This document shows positions 1 to 14,982 of a stretch of DNA of 64,000 nucleotides, in pieces; the stretch's first letter is position 1, and each line of letters opens with the position of its first letter. Made by a program: the position numbers and the translations under genes. The notes beneath the pieces were generated by a model. The model saw only the letters and a program-made list of their open reading frames with translations. It did not search any database and had not been told where the DNA came from. This DNA comes from Piscicola geometra (taxonomy: Eukaryota; Annelida; Clitellata; Hirudinida; Piscicolidae). Location: positions 2,995,595 to 3,059,594 of the forward strand of contig OX030957.1 of NCBI GenBank assembly GCA_943735955.1. The letters are read 5' to 3'.

Positions 1-734
1 CTTTCACTAAATTGATGTTTCAATCATTAATGCTGTTAACAAAACAGCTTCTGTTACCACTAACACTACTACTAACAACAACATAACTACCACCACTTAT
101 ACAACCACTACTACCGACAACACTTCAACTACCACCGCTTTTACTACCTTAAACCACCACTACTACTAGCGCTACTACAACCCACACTGCAAAAATTATA
201 TATACTGCAACCACCATCCAAAAAAGCCTAAAATTCATCCATATCTCTACCATCATTTATGCTATTCTTGCCTCCCAGCCATAATGCTGCATGCTCCAAC
301 AAACAAAAGTACAATGGGGTAATGCATTGCATCCTCGCATTCTTTTTTATAAATTAAGAAGTTCTCCAGCCATTATTTTTTATCCTTATCTCATTTGCAA
401 CACTTAAAGTCGCTTTTTAAACAAACTCTTTAAATTCCTTCTGGCTTGTCTTGCATGCAGATTAGCTGTACTATGCAGACATGCCTAATGGAGTAAGGCA
501 CCTTCCGCCATCTATCTCACTTACTTCAATATGCATCTTTGCATTTACACACTATTACAATTTATTGTATTTCGTCAGATTGTAAAAGGATTCTAAGTTG
601 CATTTAAAGGATAATTTTGTTTACATTGTATTTCTTATTCTTCTTTAGAGCATATAAGAAATAATTTTTACTTGTCAATTCCATCATAACTCAGTAAGCC
701 ATTCCATCGCAACCTCACTCCATCACTCCCTCAG
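1..734. other. Upstream non-coding sequence, probably an intron of the coactivator gene
   Basis: No exon could be supported here. The first recognised exon begins at 735 in mid-codon, so this stretch is best read as intron of the p160 coactivator gene. The bHLH-encoding exons expected in that family were looked for and not found, so they should lie upstream of the window. The sequence is AT-rich with short ACT/ACC runs in the first 200 bases. Confidence 0.5.
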
Positions 735-2321
735 GCTCCAGGGATGTGGTACAGCAACGGGAAGTCTCCTCGAGCAAGCCCAGTCCCTCCTCTCTCATCA
801 ACCACAACGTTGTTGGTCCTCTGCTGCTGCAGGTGATTTGTTGGCATGGAGGAGAGAGTGTGGGTTGGTAAAAGTGTGAGGGATTGACTTAGCGGGTTAT
901 AGTTCTGGTATCTCGATGAAGAACGAAGCAAGAACGACTTGAAGCATGTTCAAAGTTCACTGATTCGTCTGCTCAGCATGGCCACTTCTTCGAAACGCTA
1001 AGTTCTTGACCCCTCGAGCCTCCTATATCAGCCTCACTTGAACTTTTGAGAGGGGCTGAATTATTTAAGAATTCAACTATCAATATTAAATGTCAATTTC
1101 GACTTCAAGTTTTTAGTTATCGCCTTCATGCGATATTTCAAGAGCCCTCCACCTGGCCTTTATTAAATTATCTCAAAATTAATTATTGTAAGATTGCATC
1201 AAGTTTCTTTGTTGGATGAGTGATGAAGGGATGAACCGCGTCTGAATCATATGAAAAAGAGTGAGGGAATGAGGGAATGAAAGGCGAGTGTTGCTTGAAG
1301 GAAGCAGCAACAACAGCAACAACAGCAATGCTTTATTAACTTTTAAGAAATTTCCACTGCTCCAAAGTCCAATTTCTTGTAAACAAATGTTAGCATCTCT
1401 TTGGTGTTATGATCTTTTCGTGATAACATGTCATTAGAGGCAGTATGAATATTCATAAACTAGGTGTAGCTTTTGTATTCGAGTTGTATTTTTTTGGAAA
1501 ACAACTTATAATACAATTCAGATTTCCAAGCTGAGGAGTTTTTAATGCTTTGAAGCTTGATGCTTATTTCATCAACGAAATTATTTTTTGCTTTTCGGTA
1601 ATGTGGAGAGTAAAAAACCCCGTATTACAAAGTGAAATATTTAAAAATTATTCTTGCTCTTAAATACCAAGCAGAAAAATCTTAATGTTATGTCATCACA
1701 TACACCCAATAACACTGGTTTTAGTGTATAACGTTTTCTCATAATTTTATGTTCGCATTAGAAGTTTAAAAATATAATTGCAAAATTCTATAAATAAAAA
1801 AATTTAAAGCCATGTTTAAAAATCTTAATTATCGAAATCTATTTAGGAGAAAACTATTTGAAAAATTAAGCTCAACATAAAGGTCAATGGCACTTTGCAG
1901 GCGCTGGAGAGTTTCCTGTTGGTGGTGAAGGTGGACGGAGTGATCGAATTCGTCTCGGAAAACGTCACAAACTATCTCAACTATGCCGTGGTAAGTTCAC
2001 CAACGTAACCCTTCAAACAATATTTTCAATTACGCGCTTCATAAATTAATTCCCAATAAATTATTCATTAATCTTTTTTTATTCTTTTTCCCACACAACA
2101 AACCCTATTTTGATTTGATTTTCGTTCACTCATACAAAGGTTCATGAATCACTCACTGATTGTATACTTGATTGTATCGAAGATCGTCTGTTTAATTACT
2201 TGTCTTACTGCACAGCCGCCACAGAAGCCACACAACCGCCATAATGCAACCACGCCATTGTTCGAAACAGTTCAGCTGTGACCACAACAGATTTCATTTT
2301 AGGAATACTCAAATCAATGGG

Positions 2322-2355
<34 letters not shown>

Positions 2356-3367
2356 CTAGAATAAAATGATTAAATGATAATTATAAGTATTAAAATTAAA
2401 GGAAAAAATCATAATAGTAGTAAATAATAAAATTAAAATAATTGAAAGAATAAGTTTTATGGTGTTTATGAGAATTGCCATGGCGCCACTCATGAGCCTG
2501 CTCAAAATGTGCACTTGCCATTCTCGCTATGCAATGTTATTCCAAAGTTTAGACAACTTTTAAAAACTGTCAAAGTAACTTGATTTTGAATAAAAAATAA
2601 AAATTAAATCTATTTAAATTTAAATCATAATTAATTAAATAATCAGATTTCTTTTTTTTGCTTTATTCAAAGGTCATTGTGGCCATCAATCAATCATTGG
2701 CTCATGGCATGACAACCTCAATGGCATTATGATGGTGACTTGTCTGACCGCCTTAGCTGCAATTCACAAAAGAAATTCACAATGCAATGCAATACAATGG
2801 CAAGATAATGCCATTCAAAAATGCATACAAAAGTCGAGACATACAATACAATACAACACGTAAAAACAAAGTACAATAAAATACAATAAAAACAATAAAA
2901 CAAAAGAAAATACAGAAACACATTAAAAAACAACAAAAGAAAATACAGAAACACATTAAAAAACAACAAAAGAAAATACAGAAACACAATACAACATATA
3001 ATTCAAAATGCAATACAAATCAATGCACAAAGAATGCGACTTTTAAGCCACCACCACCACCATCACTGCAACCACCACCACCACTGCAACCACCACCACT
3101 ACCACCACTGCAACAACGAGTGGGTGCAGGCAGGCATACGAAGGAACAGCGAGTAGGAATGCATTCAAGGCTTGAACTCACCGAAGAGAATTACTCCTGC
3201 TCTTACTTTTCTAGCCTCACAAACATCGGACGAACACACGCAGCAAACATGAGCAAACATGAGCAAACATCTCTCAAATACTTCCCTTCAGCATTGCAAA
3301 TATGCAACTTAATGTATACGCTCTTTCTCTTTGCTAAGGCATTTTAAAAGCGCCTGTATTTTGTATA

Positions 3368-3442
<75 letters not shown>

Positions 3443-4883
3443 AAAAACATGCAATTACGTATGCATACATACAAGATGGAAGCATCTGTGTATATGGAAG
3501 CGACTGGCATCGGAGCAAAAGTATCCTCCCACTACAACAGCTGTTCCGATCGATAATCTCTGTCTTGTGTGCCGTGCACACGCTAATAATAATAGGTAGT
3601 ATTATGCAGTCTTAAGCACCATCCAGGATAATTATTATTATTATTATTATTATTATGGGGATGATGGTGGTGGTGATGATGGAAATGATTTAATACAATA
3701 AAAATAAAATGTATGTGGTTAATGTTTGATTGTTTACGAACTCGAATTTATTTATTGTAATTATTCAACAAGCATCTTTCACCATCGTAAATTCTCATTG
3801 CATGTCATTCACATTGTATCACTCCAAACAATAACCACTCCAATCACCACCGCCAACAACCATTCCAATCATCATCAAAAACAACCACTCCAATCACCAC
3901 AAAAACCCACTCTCCAATCACACCAACAACCAAAAAAAATCACTAAAAACCAATAAAACAACCACCAATAAGCACCACCACCAAACACCCGCCAAACAAA
4001 CAAACAACCGCCAAACAGGACGACCTGGTGGGCAAGAGTGTCTACTGCCTCCTGCACCCTGACTCACTGCACACCTTCAAGCAATGCCTCGACTCCCTGC
4101 GCAAGAACCTGCCTTGCGACTTCATCAACAACAAGAACTTCTCGCTCGAGGCCAAGTTCCGCATCAACACCGCAGGTGCCGCTCTCTCTTTCACTCGTGT
4201 ATTTTTCTTGCTTGACCTATTTGCATAATCTAGCTAGTGACTTTTTTTCACTTCTTGTAAGCCTTCCCGTGACTTATCTGTTTCACTATTTTCCTTCTCC
4301 AATTTACTTTTTTTCTCCGTCTTTCATATCATAAAGCCCTTTTAAAGTCTTCTATTCATTTATTTCTTCCTTCTCTTCTAACCTTTCCCCACTCTTTTTC
4401 ACCCTCCTTCTCCTTCTTTTTCCTTTTTTCCCTTTTCTTTTTCACCCTCTTCCTCACACTTCTTCTTCTCACCCTCCTCCTCACCCTCTTTCTCCTCTTC
4501 ACTCTCCTACCCTCCTTTTTCTCCTCCTCCTTCTCCTCCTCCTCCTCTCCCACCCTCCTCCTCTTCCACCCTCCTCCTCCTCTCCCACCCTCCTCCTCTT
4601 CTTCCACCCTCCTTCTCCTCTTCCACCCTTCTTCTCTTCATCCTCATCCTCATCCTCCTCCTCTCCCACCCTTCTCCCCCTCACCCTCCTCCTCCTCACT
4701 CTCCTCCTCTCCCATCCTCCTTCTCCTCCTCTTCACCCTCCTCCTCCCACCCTCTCTCCACAGAGGAGTTTTACGAACCAATGGACGACGCCAACTACAT
4801 GAAGACTCGTCTGCAGTTCTGCGAGCAGAAGTCGCGGAGGCGGCCTCATGATTATGATCTCGAGCCCCCCTCCCCCGAGTCTG
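735..4883 (+). other. Coactivator exons encoding the PAS-A region
   Basis: Four exons (735-832, 1901-1990, 4019-4175, 4764-4883). The first reads [13 protein letters not shown] and ends VGPLLLQ; the second begins ALESFLLVV. Together these match the p160 stretch before PAS-A, where vertebrates have LGPLLLEALDGFFFVV. Exon three carries [20 protein letters not shown], the counterpart of [20 protein letters not shown]. Exon four starts [20 protein letters not shown]. Acceptor choice for the first exon is 735 or, less likely, 742. Donors are good (gtaagt at 1991, gtgagt at 4884). Confidence 0.88.
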
Positions 4884-5748
4884 GTGAGTGGGGTGGTGGT
4901 GTTGGTGGGGGGTGGTGGTTTTAGTTTGGTGGTGGTTTTGATGGTGTGGTAGTGGTAGTAGGTTGGTGTGGCTAGTGGCGGTTGAGGCGGTGATGATTGT
5001 ACATTCTAGTTGAGTTGCTAGCGCTTCGACACTCAGATGCTTTAGCACTTTCCCAGGCATAACGGAAATCGATATGACTCGACAATTAACTCATTGATTG
5101 CTTGAACAATTTTCCATAGACTTCCTCCTTCCCTATAGGCCTCATTCCAAACTTTTTATACTACTCTTCTGGAACCATTTCTTCTCAACCACTCCTTCTC
5201 AACCACTTCTCCCACCACCCCCATAAGAGCATCTCTTTCTCGACCACTTATTCTCAACCATCCACCTTTCCACAAGCATTCCATCCACCTCACTTATTCA
5301 GCCTCTGAGAACTGCTCTTACCTGGTCTGTATTGCCCAAAGGGCTGGCGACAACTTCTTTGTTGACAAGGTATCTCCATCATCATCAGCACCACTTTACC
5401 ATTATTACCTTCATCATCATCATCCCTACCATCATCATCATCCCTACCATCATCATCATCATTATCATCTTTAAAATCATCATCACCTTCATTCATACCA
5501 TCATCATCATCCCTACCATCATCATCATCATCATCCGTACCATCATCATCATCATCATCATCCGTACCATCATCATCATCATCATCATCCTCATCCGTAC
5601 CATCATCGCCAGGTGATCACTTCAGCCTTCAACATCGATCAGTACCAGTTCACCATCAAGCAGGACCTGCAAGGCAGAATCCTCAACTGTGACTCCAGGT
5701 GCTGATGATGATGATGATGGTGGGTGAGATGATAATGACGACGACGAC

Positions 5749-5797
<49 letters not shown>

Positions 5798-8700
5798 AGG
5801 ATGAAGATGATGATGATGATGATGAGGAGGAGGAGAAAGAAGAAGAGAGTGATGATCATAATGATCTTTATATATTCATTCGTATCATTATGTAATGACA
5901 ATATCTAGAATGACTTTCTTTATGCACTAAAACTCATGACATGAAACACAATGTAAATAATTTTTTTCTGCAATATATTTTATGGAGTTTTTCAAAAGAA
6001 ATGTTGTTATCTTCAAAGTGCACACTCACTACTTTTCTAGGATGAGCAACTCTTTATGTGTGTGATAAAATAACGTTTTTTCTGTTCTTATTATAATTTT
6101 TGTTTTTTTAATAAAAATTATTCTGGGTATTACTATTATTGTCATCGTCTTTCAAAATATTGTGTACACAAAAAACCAAACCCGTACAACACTATATCAA
6201 GCACACTATTACCAAACCATACCACATCAATCGTACCACATCATCTACACTCTCCACACCAAGCCACCTCAACCCACCACACTGACCATACCAACGACAG
6301 CGGCTTGGAGGCGTTCTTGCAAGTGGTGTTAAACGCCAAGTCAAGCAGGGACCTGGTGGGTCAGAATGTCTTGGAGTTCTGTAATGAGCAGGATCTCGAC
6401 CGGCTCAGACAGCACCACACCGAAGGTTTGTGTGTTCTTTTATCCTCCGATGCATTTGTAGTTCTGAAGGCTTGTCCTTTAATCTTTCAATTTTATCATT
6501 TTAATTATCATTGTAATTATCATCTTCATTGTCATCATCGCCATTGTCATCTTCTGGTGCTTTTTTTGTCTTGATGTGCATACAACTTGTAGTCGTCTTC
6601 ATAATTGTAACTATTTTCGTCATCATCATCATCATCTACATCATCACCACAATCACTATCACCACTTTCACCGCCATTATCATCATCACCACCACCATCA
6701 TCATCATCATCACCACAATCACTATCACCACTTTCACCGCCATTATCATCATCACCACCACCATCATCATCATCATCACCACAATCACTATCACCACTTC
6801 CACCACCACCATCATCATCATCATCACCACCACCATCACCACCACCACCACCACAGTGATCAAGAACGGCACGAACATGAGTGGCGTTTACCGCTTTCAG
6901 ATTCTCCCTGGCAAGTACGCCTTTGTGCAGACGAAGAGCAAACTCTTCACCAACCCCAGCAACAACCGACCCGAGTTCATCATGTCGACGCACTCGATCG
7001 TCAGGTGTGGTGGTGGCTTTGGTGGTGTGGTGGCGGCTTTGGTGGTGTGGTAGGGTTAGGGTTAGGGGGGGGCTTGGTAGGAGCGGGGTGTTGGTTTGTG
7101 GTGATGTGGTTGTGTGTCTGCTTTGTTGGTAATGGTGGTTGTGTGCTTTTGTTGCTGGTGATAGTTCTAATTTGCGTTGGTTTCGGATTTAGTTTCGTTG
7201 TATTATATGACTGTCTTAAAATGTTGGCGAGTTTATTTAGGGGTGGTTTGTCTCGAGGCTTGGTAACTTGAAGGTCATAAGAAATCGCTTATAAGAGTGA
7301 ATTGCGAATACCGCATAGAAATGCGTGCATTTTTTTAGGCAAATGAAAAAATAAGTTGAATGCTCACCATGCATTCAAGTGACCAGACTCCTTCAAGATA
7401 ACTAATTAAAATAAAAATAATAATAATAATATATAATCTAAAAAAATAAAAAAATAATTATAATAAACAGTATCTAAAAGTAGATTAGGCGAATGATCAA
7501 ACACTCCGCACCTGGACTTTTGATTATCTGTAATCATTTCATACTACCCTCGAAAAAATCGACCCAATTACTATTGTAACTTAATTACTATTGTAACTTT
7601 ATTACAATTGTATCTTTTTTACATCGTTTATGGCGTAAAAGTCTTTTGAAAAATCGACACAATTACTCTTGTAACTTTTTCCATTATTTGTGGCGTATCA
7701 GCCATTTGAAAAATACATGCCTATATAGAAAAATTTGTTTAAAGTTTTTAGTTACATTTATTAGGCAGTTAATTAATTCGTTTATTTAGTTATTTCTAAT
7801 TAATATTGTCATTTATTTATTACTACAACTTCCATTCACCCACCCTCTATTCACCCAACTTTCCATTCACACCATGCATTGACTCCACCATTCACCTCAT
7901 GCATTCCACCAAACCACGCATCCAACCACCACCATTTTATCACTCCATTTTCCTTTTACTCTTCCACCACCGTGCATTCACTCAACCACTCCACCACCAC
8001 CATGCATTCACTCAACCACTCCACCACCACCACTCCACCACCATGCATTCACTCAACCACTCCACCACCACCACTCCACCACCACCATGCATTCACTCAA
8101 CCACTCCACCACCACCATGCATTCACTCAACCACTCCACCACCACCACTCCACCACCATGCATTCACTCAACCACTCCACCACCACCACTCCACCACCAC
8201 CATGCATTCACTCAACCACTCCACCACCACCATGCATTCACTCAACCACTCCACCACCACCACTCCACCACCATGCATTCACTCAACCACTCCACCACCA
8301 CCACTCCACCACCACCACTCCACCACCACCACTCCACCACCACTACTCCACCACCACCACTCCACCACCACCACCACTCCACCACCACCACCACTCCACC
8401 ACCACCACTCCACCACCACCATTCCACCACCACCACTCCACCACCACTCCACCACCACCACTCCACCACCACTCCACCACCACCACTCCACCACCACCAC
8501 TCCACCACCACCACTCCACCACCACCACTCCACCACCACCACCACTCCACCACCACTCCACCACTCCACCACCACCACCACTCCATCACCACCACCACCA
8601 CTCCATCACCACCACTCCACCACCACTCCATCACCACCACTCCATCACCACCACTCCATCACCACCACCACTCCATCACCACCACCACTCCATCACCACC

Positions 8701-10259
8701 ACTCCATCACCACCACTCCACCACCACAACCACTCCATCACCACCACCACCACTCCATCACCACCACTCCATCACCACCACTCCACCACCACTCCATCAC
8801 CACCACTCCACCACCACTCCATCACCACCACTCCATCACCACCACTCCACCACCATGCATCCACCACCACTCCACCACCATGCATTCACTCAACCACTCC
8901 ACCACCACCACTCCACCACCACCACCACTCCACCACCACCACCAGTCCACCACTCCACCACCACCACCACTCCATCACCACCACCACCACTCCATCACCA
9001 CCACTCCACCACCACTCCATCACCACCACTCCACCACCACTCCATCACCACCACTCCACCACCACTCCATCACCACCACCACTCCATCACCACCACCACT
9101 CCACCACCACCACCACTCCACCACCACCACCACTCCATCACCACCACCACCACTCCATCACCACCACCACCACTCCATCACCACCACTCCACCACCACTC
9201 CATCACCACCACTCCACCACCACTCCACCACCACTCCATCACCACCACTCCACCACCATGCATCCACCGCCACCACTCCATCACCACCACCACTCCACCA
9301 CCACTCCATCACCACCACTCCACCACCATGCATCCACCACCACCACCACTCCACCACCACCACTCCACTCCACCACCACCACCACCACCACTCCACCACC
9401 ACCACCACCACTCCACCATGCAGGATGTGCGACACAGCAGACGAACTGTCGGGCTCAGCTGAGAAGGGACTCATGCAGGCCATCATCGGACCCAGCTTCT
9501 CCACACACATGTGTGTTTCTTTATGTGTTTCTTTATGTGGTTCTTTATGTGTTTTTTTATGTGGTTCTTTATGTGTTTTTTTATGTGTTTCTTTATGTGT
9601 TTCTTTATGTGTTTCTTTGATTGTTTCTTCATTTTTTCATCATTTCTTTATTTCTTCACTCTTCCTTCACTCCCATTCCTTCTCTCAGGAACTCTAATTG
9701 GATGAAGGCATTTAGAGTTGCAAATGACCAAACTCCATCATCAACGTCATCGACATCATCATCATCATCACTCTCCACATCATCTTCACCTGTGCTTCTT
9801 GGCACTTCAACCACCACATCCCACTCTATGCCAGCTTCCATAGCTGCATGCAACAACAACAACAACAACTATCCATCATTAATCAACGACACTGCTTCTA
9901 AGCGACAACAACAACAAAAGAGCAACAACAACAACAACAACAACAACGACAACAGAGGTCAAAAGCGTAAACACCTACCCTCCTTGAACGTGCACAAGCA
10001 AGCGAACAACAAGATCTTCCACCACTGCAACAACAACCGAGACAATGACTCACACAACAACCACCACCACAACAACAATGCTAATAACAACCACCACAAC
10101 AACAATGCTAATAACAACCACAATAACAACGACAACATTGACAACTTCTTCGACAAGCACCCATCCGATCCAACCCGCTTCTCACCAGACCTGCTCTCCT
10201 ACTACCTTCTCAAAAGTGAATCCAACAACAACAAATCAGGTGGGATGCTGTTGTCTCCT

Positions 10260-10292
<33 letters not shown>

Positions 10293-10707
10293 ATATCGTT
10301 GTGTTGTTCAGCAGTCTGGGGAGAATAGTCTCGACCAGCTGCGCTGCCCTGCCAGGCTCTTGAGTCAGTTCTCTTGTGTTCTTGCCCAGCCCTTGTTCCA
10401 GGGCTGGGCAGTCTGTCCAGAGATGAGTTTGTTGTCTCCTGGGCTGTCTTGCAGAGTCTGCCCTGGCAGGGTGGCCGAATGTACCCACATTTGAGGCGCA
10501 AGCGCCCCCCACCGCACCGCGTGGAGGTTGTGGGCATGCGGTAGTTGTTGTTGTTGATGTTGTTGTGGTTCTCAGCTTTATTCGATACACACCATATATG
10601 CCCCCAAGTTTTTTAGAGCAATTTTCTCTCTCAAGAGGGTGGTCTGTTGTCATTCCTAATATAAATGGAGTTCATGATGATGATGATGATGATGATGATA
10701 ATGATGG

Positions 10708-10773
<66 letters not shown>

Positions 10774-11856
10774 CAGGCAAAGGCAAGGGTGTCATGAAGT
10801 GCTCAAGCAAACTGCAAGAGGAACTCAACTCGCTGTTGAGAGGTTTTTTCGTTGCTATTATTATTATTATTATTATTATTATTCTTGTTGCTATTGTTAC
10901 TCGATTTACTGCAGTTGTTATTACTGTTGTTGTTGTTACTGTTTTTCGAATTGTTTTTGCATTTTTTTATGACGTTGATTGTTAGTTTCGTAAAAAATAT
11001 GCGAATAGATCTTTCTGTCTCTCCCTCTCACATCCTCTTCCATGACTAACTAAGAAAGCGAAGGCTAAGAGTCACCTACGTCATCATTACGTCACCACCA
11101 CCACCACCAGATGATTCTAACCTCGATAGTGAGAGCCTGGAGCTGGCCAGACTTGAGAAGAATGGTAGTGTGTTGCATACAATTCTTAAAAAATTATTAT
11201 ACTATAAACAATATGTTGTATAAAATATTAATACAATTGCAATAAATACCAATAAAATACAAATAATATATACAATCTTTTGTATGCAATATGAATATAA
11301 TTATAATGCCATTTCAATTCAATACCAAGCTGAACTTAATAGCAGTCAGTGTAAACAAATACAATACAGTGTGAATCAATATTAAATAGTAAAATAAGAA
11401 ATTTGCATAATGCAAATATATTCATCGTTTTACATAAATCTTACTATTTATAATGTCGTTCGGTGAAGCTGTAAACCCAGGCTAGCATTTGGAACTTGAG
11501 AAATTGAAAACCTTCAATAATGGAGCGATGGGGGTTACCAACGATAGAAACTTAAACCTCCACCAACATCTCTTTGCTCACCTATATTACCACGATATAT
11601 TTATCATATGTATCACCACTATATCTACCCTCCCCCTCCTCTCCACCACTACAGGGATCAGAGGGCCACTCGAACCAGCCACTGCTCCAGCCCTCTCTTC
11701 CTCTGGCAAACAACACCCCTTCGCCAACATCAATGCCAAGAATAATTCAAGTCTTTTTAGCGGCAATAATTATGGAAGTATTAATAATAATAATAATAAT
11801 GGTAATAATGATGATAATAATAATAATATGTTATCCTCCATGCTTTCTCCTCACAC

Positions 11857-11891
<35 letters not shown>

Positions 11892-11981
11892 CTTCATCAT
11901 CATTATCAACGACGAACCAAAAATCTTCCAAAAATAAAAACCTCCGCATCCTCCTGATGCTTGATGAAGACAGCAACAGCC

Positions 11982-12050
<69 letters not shown>

Positions 12051-13925
12051 CCCCATCAAGCCTTCGACTTCTGAACGACATTCCTTCCTTCTTCTCGAAC
12101 CAGAGTCCGCCCCAAGAGCCGCAGAGCACCACCAAACTGGGCGAGTCACAGCACTCACCGCCGTGCAAGGCGACAGGCCCGCGGAGGCAGCATTCGCCTG
12201 GCAAGTGCAGCCTCCTCAAGAACCTCCTCACCGGCTCTACCGATGATGAAGACGATGAATTCATGAACAACAACCACAACAACAACATCAACCGCAACAC
12301 ACCCACGTCTGCCAAGAAGAATAGTTTTCAATTAATCGGCAACAATATTGGTAACACACACAGTAACAATAATGACGGTGATGATGATGATGATGGCGAT
12401 GAGGGTCATGATGATGATGATGATGGTAATGATGACGTGTGCAATATGCTGAAGACGATGGCTGGAATGAGGGCAATCGAGAACAACGGAGAATTGGTCG
12501 AATCAACCTCCGAAAACAACAACATCTTGCTCAAGGTTGCCCATCAACCCACCCACCAACCAACCCATTGACCCATCAAGCAACCTACCGATCAAACCAT
12601 AAACCCATTGACCCACCTACCCCTTAACCCACCTACCAAGCCATCAGCTCACCACCCACATCCATCCAGGCCCTGCTGAGGACCTCCAATGAGAATGAAT
12701 CCTCCTTCTCCAAGGTGGACATCCTGCCCAAGCTCCTGTCCAACGCTGCCAACGACCCCTCTATCGTTAGTGTTGTTGGTGTTGTAGTATTGTAGTTTTG
12801 TTGTGGTTGTCGTCGTTAATTGTTGTAATTGTTCGCGTTGTAGTTTTGTAGTTGTACGTGTTGTTTCATGTTGGAGTTACAGTTGTAGTTGCTGTAACTC
12901 ATGTTGCTTAAGTTGTAATTTTTATACTTTTGTGGCGGTTACTGGTGTATTCACTGTTGTATAATCGTTGTGCATCAGCTGCCATTATTGCAACAACAAC
13001 AACAACAACAACAGGAGATAAGCTCTAGCGAGGGGGCAGGCAGTAACGAAGGCAACAAACGACACAACAACTTCCTTACCGTCTCGTTGTCGTGGTCACA
13101 ACAAAGCAGCAACAACAACGTCACATCGGCTTTGAGCGGTAGCAGGGACCACTCATGCACCACCTCACCCACCGTCTGCAAGCGCAGGGCAGATCAGAAG
13201 AACTGTGCCAACAACTCGTCGTTGGACGTGGTGTTGAGCAGTCGGCAAGGCTTCGAGAAGCTGAGTCGATGGCGCAGTGAAGGTAGGTTTCCAGCGGGAC
13301 TGATGGTCTCTTCCCGGTGTGACGATACGCTCTCCTCGTTGATTTCCGACTCGCTTTCTTCATCGGGCAGCAGCGGGCATGCGTCGGAGGGCAGGCGACA
13401 AATCGGCGGCAGGAACAACTGCAAACTCCTCAAGGAACTCCTTTCGACGCAACCAACGCCGCAGAACATCGTCTCGCCATGCCGTCTCACTGCTCTCTCG
13501 ATGCCCACGTCTCAACTGGCTCTGTCACACAAACGCAATCTCTCCAGCCTGCCCACCACTCCGCCCACCCTGGCCACCACTGCCACTAGCAACAGCAACG
13601 ACAAACAACACTTCAGTCTGCAACAGGTGCTAAGGCAGAGTGTCTCACACGACCATCAACCTCCCGCCAACTCCTCCTCCTCTAACCCCTGTATTGGTGG
13701 TGCCATCAACAACAACACCCCAACAAGAAACGACTCTTTTGATAACGACAACAACAACGACAACGATGACGACAACAACGACAACGATGACGACAACAAC
13801 GACAACAATGACGATGACGACAACATTGACCTGCACGAAGACCTGCACAGCTTCCTAAATGAGGACAATGACATCGACCTCGATAACCTTCTCACCTCCA
13901 TGGTGGGTGTTCCATGATGATGATG

Positions 13926-13957
<32 letters not shown>

Positions 13958-14836
13958 GATGATGATGATGATGGTGATGGTGATGATGATAAAAATGATG
14001 ATGATATGATGAAGGGAATGCTACTTTTATTTTGCATCCTTCTTCTCACAAACATCCAAAACTCCACATACGTTCCACACTCGCCACCAGGTGTCGCCTA
14101 GCATGGACATGACAGACCATCTGGACGACCACTTGACCCTAATGGAGAGTGCCATCATGGCCTCTGACCTCTCCTCCTTCGAGATTGACCTCCTCATCAA
14201 CAACAACGACTTCACGCCTACGTCATCACCTATGACATCGTCTTCGTCATCGTCGTCGTCAATGATCACTACTATCAGCACTGCCACCACTCCATCGGCG
14301 CTTGCCGCTTCACCATTGTTTGCTTCGTCGTCGTTCTTGGGAGGCGCAGGTGGGTCCTTGGTATGGCACGAGTGAGTGAGGATTGTTAACGAACACACCA
14401 TTTCACTTACAATTTCTCTGGCACACCCATGCTAACACAGCCATTCTAACCACACCCAATGTTCCCACGCCCACTCCCAACACATCTACTACAACCACAC
14501 ACCCACCACACCTCACAGACCAGGCCTTCCCCAGGCACCACCAGCGCACTCCAGGCTCCGACACCTTCAGCACCCCTTCCCCATCGCCCCCCAAGCAACC
14601 CCTCCAAGTCTCCACCCACTTCCTCAACCCCTCCACCCCCCGAACCAGTCTAATGACCGTCAACCACAAAAACCATCCCCTCATCTCTCCGTCCCCCCTC
14701 CATCCCTCTTCTTCCATTCATCTTTCTCCTTTCCCGAACAACGTTACAAGAACCAGGTCTCTGGAGTCTGGAAATGCGCAAGATGATGCTGCTGATGTGA
14801 GTGTGTGTGTGTTTATGTGTGTGTTTGTATGTGTGT

Positions 14837-14873
<37 letters not shown>

Positions 14874-14894
14874 TGTGTCTGTGTGTGTGTGTGT

Positions 14895-14982
<88 letters not shown>

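Larger units (their letters stand above)
5302..7004 (+). other. Coactivator exons encoding the PAS-B region
   Basis: Exons 5302-5369 ([20 protein letters not shown]), 5613-5698 ([16 protein letters not shown]), 6301-6425 (a PAS helix region with [19 protein letters not shown]) and 6857-7004 ([20 protein letters not shown], then STHSIVR). They align in order with the p160 segment between PAS-A and the end of PAS-B, including the QTKSKL motif. Each exon is phase-consistent with the next. The introns are ATC/GAT/CAC repeat arrays that reach to within a few bases of the splice sites. Confidence 0.88.

Noticed and set aside
731..931. Minus-strand open frame starting in the first coactivator exon
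   Set aside because: Antisense shadow of the plus-strand exon 735-832, which matches p160 proteins and has proper splice sites.
3309..3581. Poly-Asp open frame on the minus strand
   Set aside because: A CAT microsatellite read in antisense; no start context, splice sites or protein-like flanks.
7051..7067. Telomere or telomere-addition site
   Set aside because: Fewer than three TTAGGG units in a GGT-rich intron, in the middle of a gene.
7806..9697. Three overlapping forward open frames of 500-600 codons rich in His, Pro, Thr and Ser
   Set aside because: They are readings of the CCA minisatellite in every frame. The real coding sequence here is only the 87-bp coactivator exon 9424-9510.
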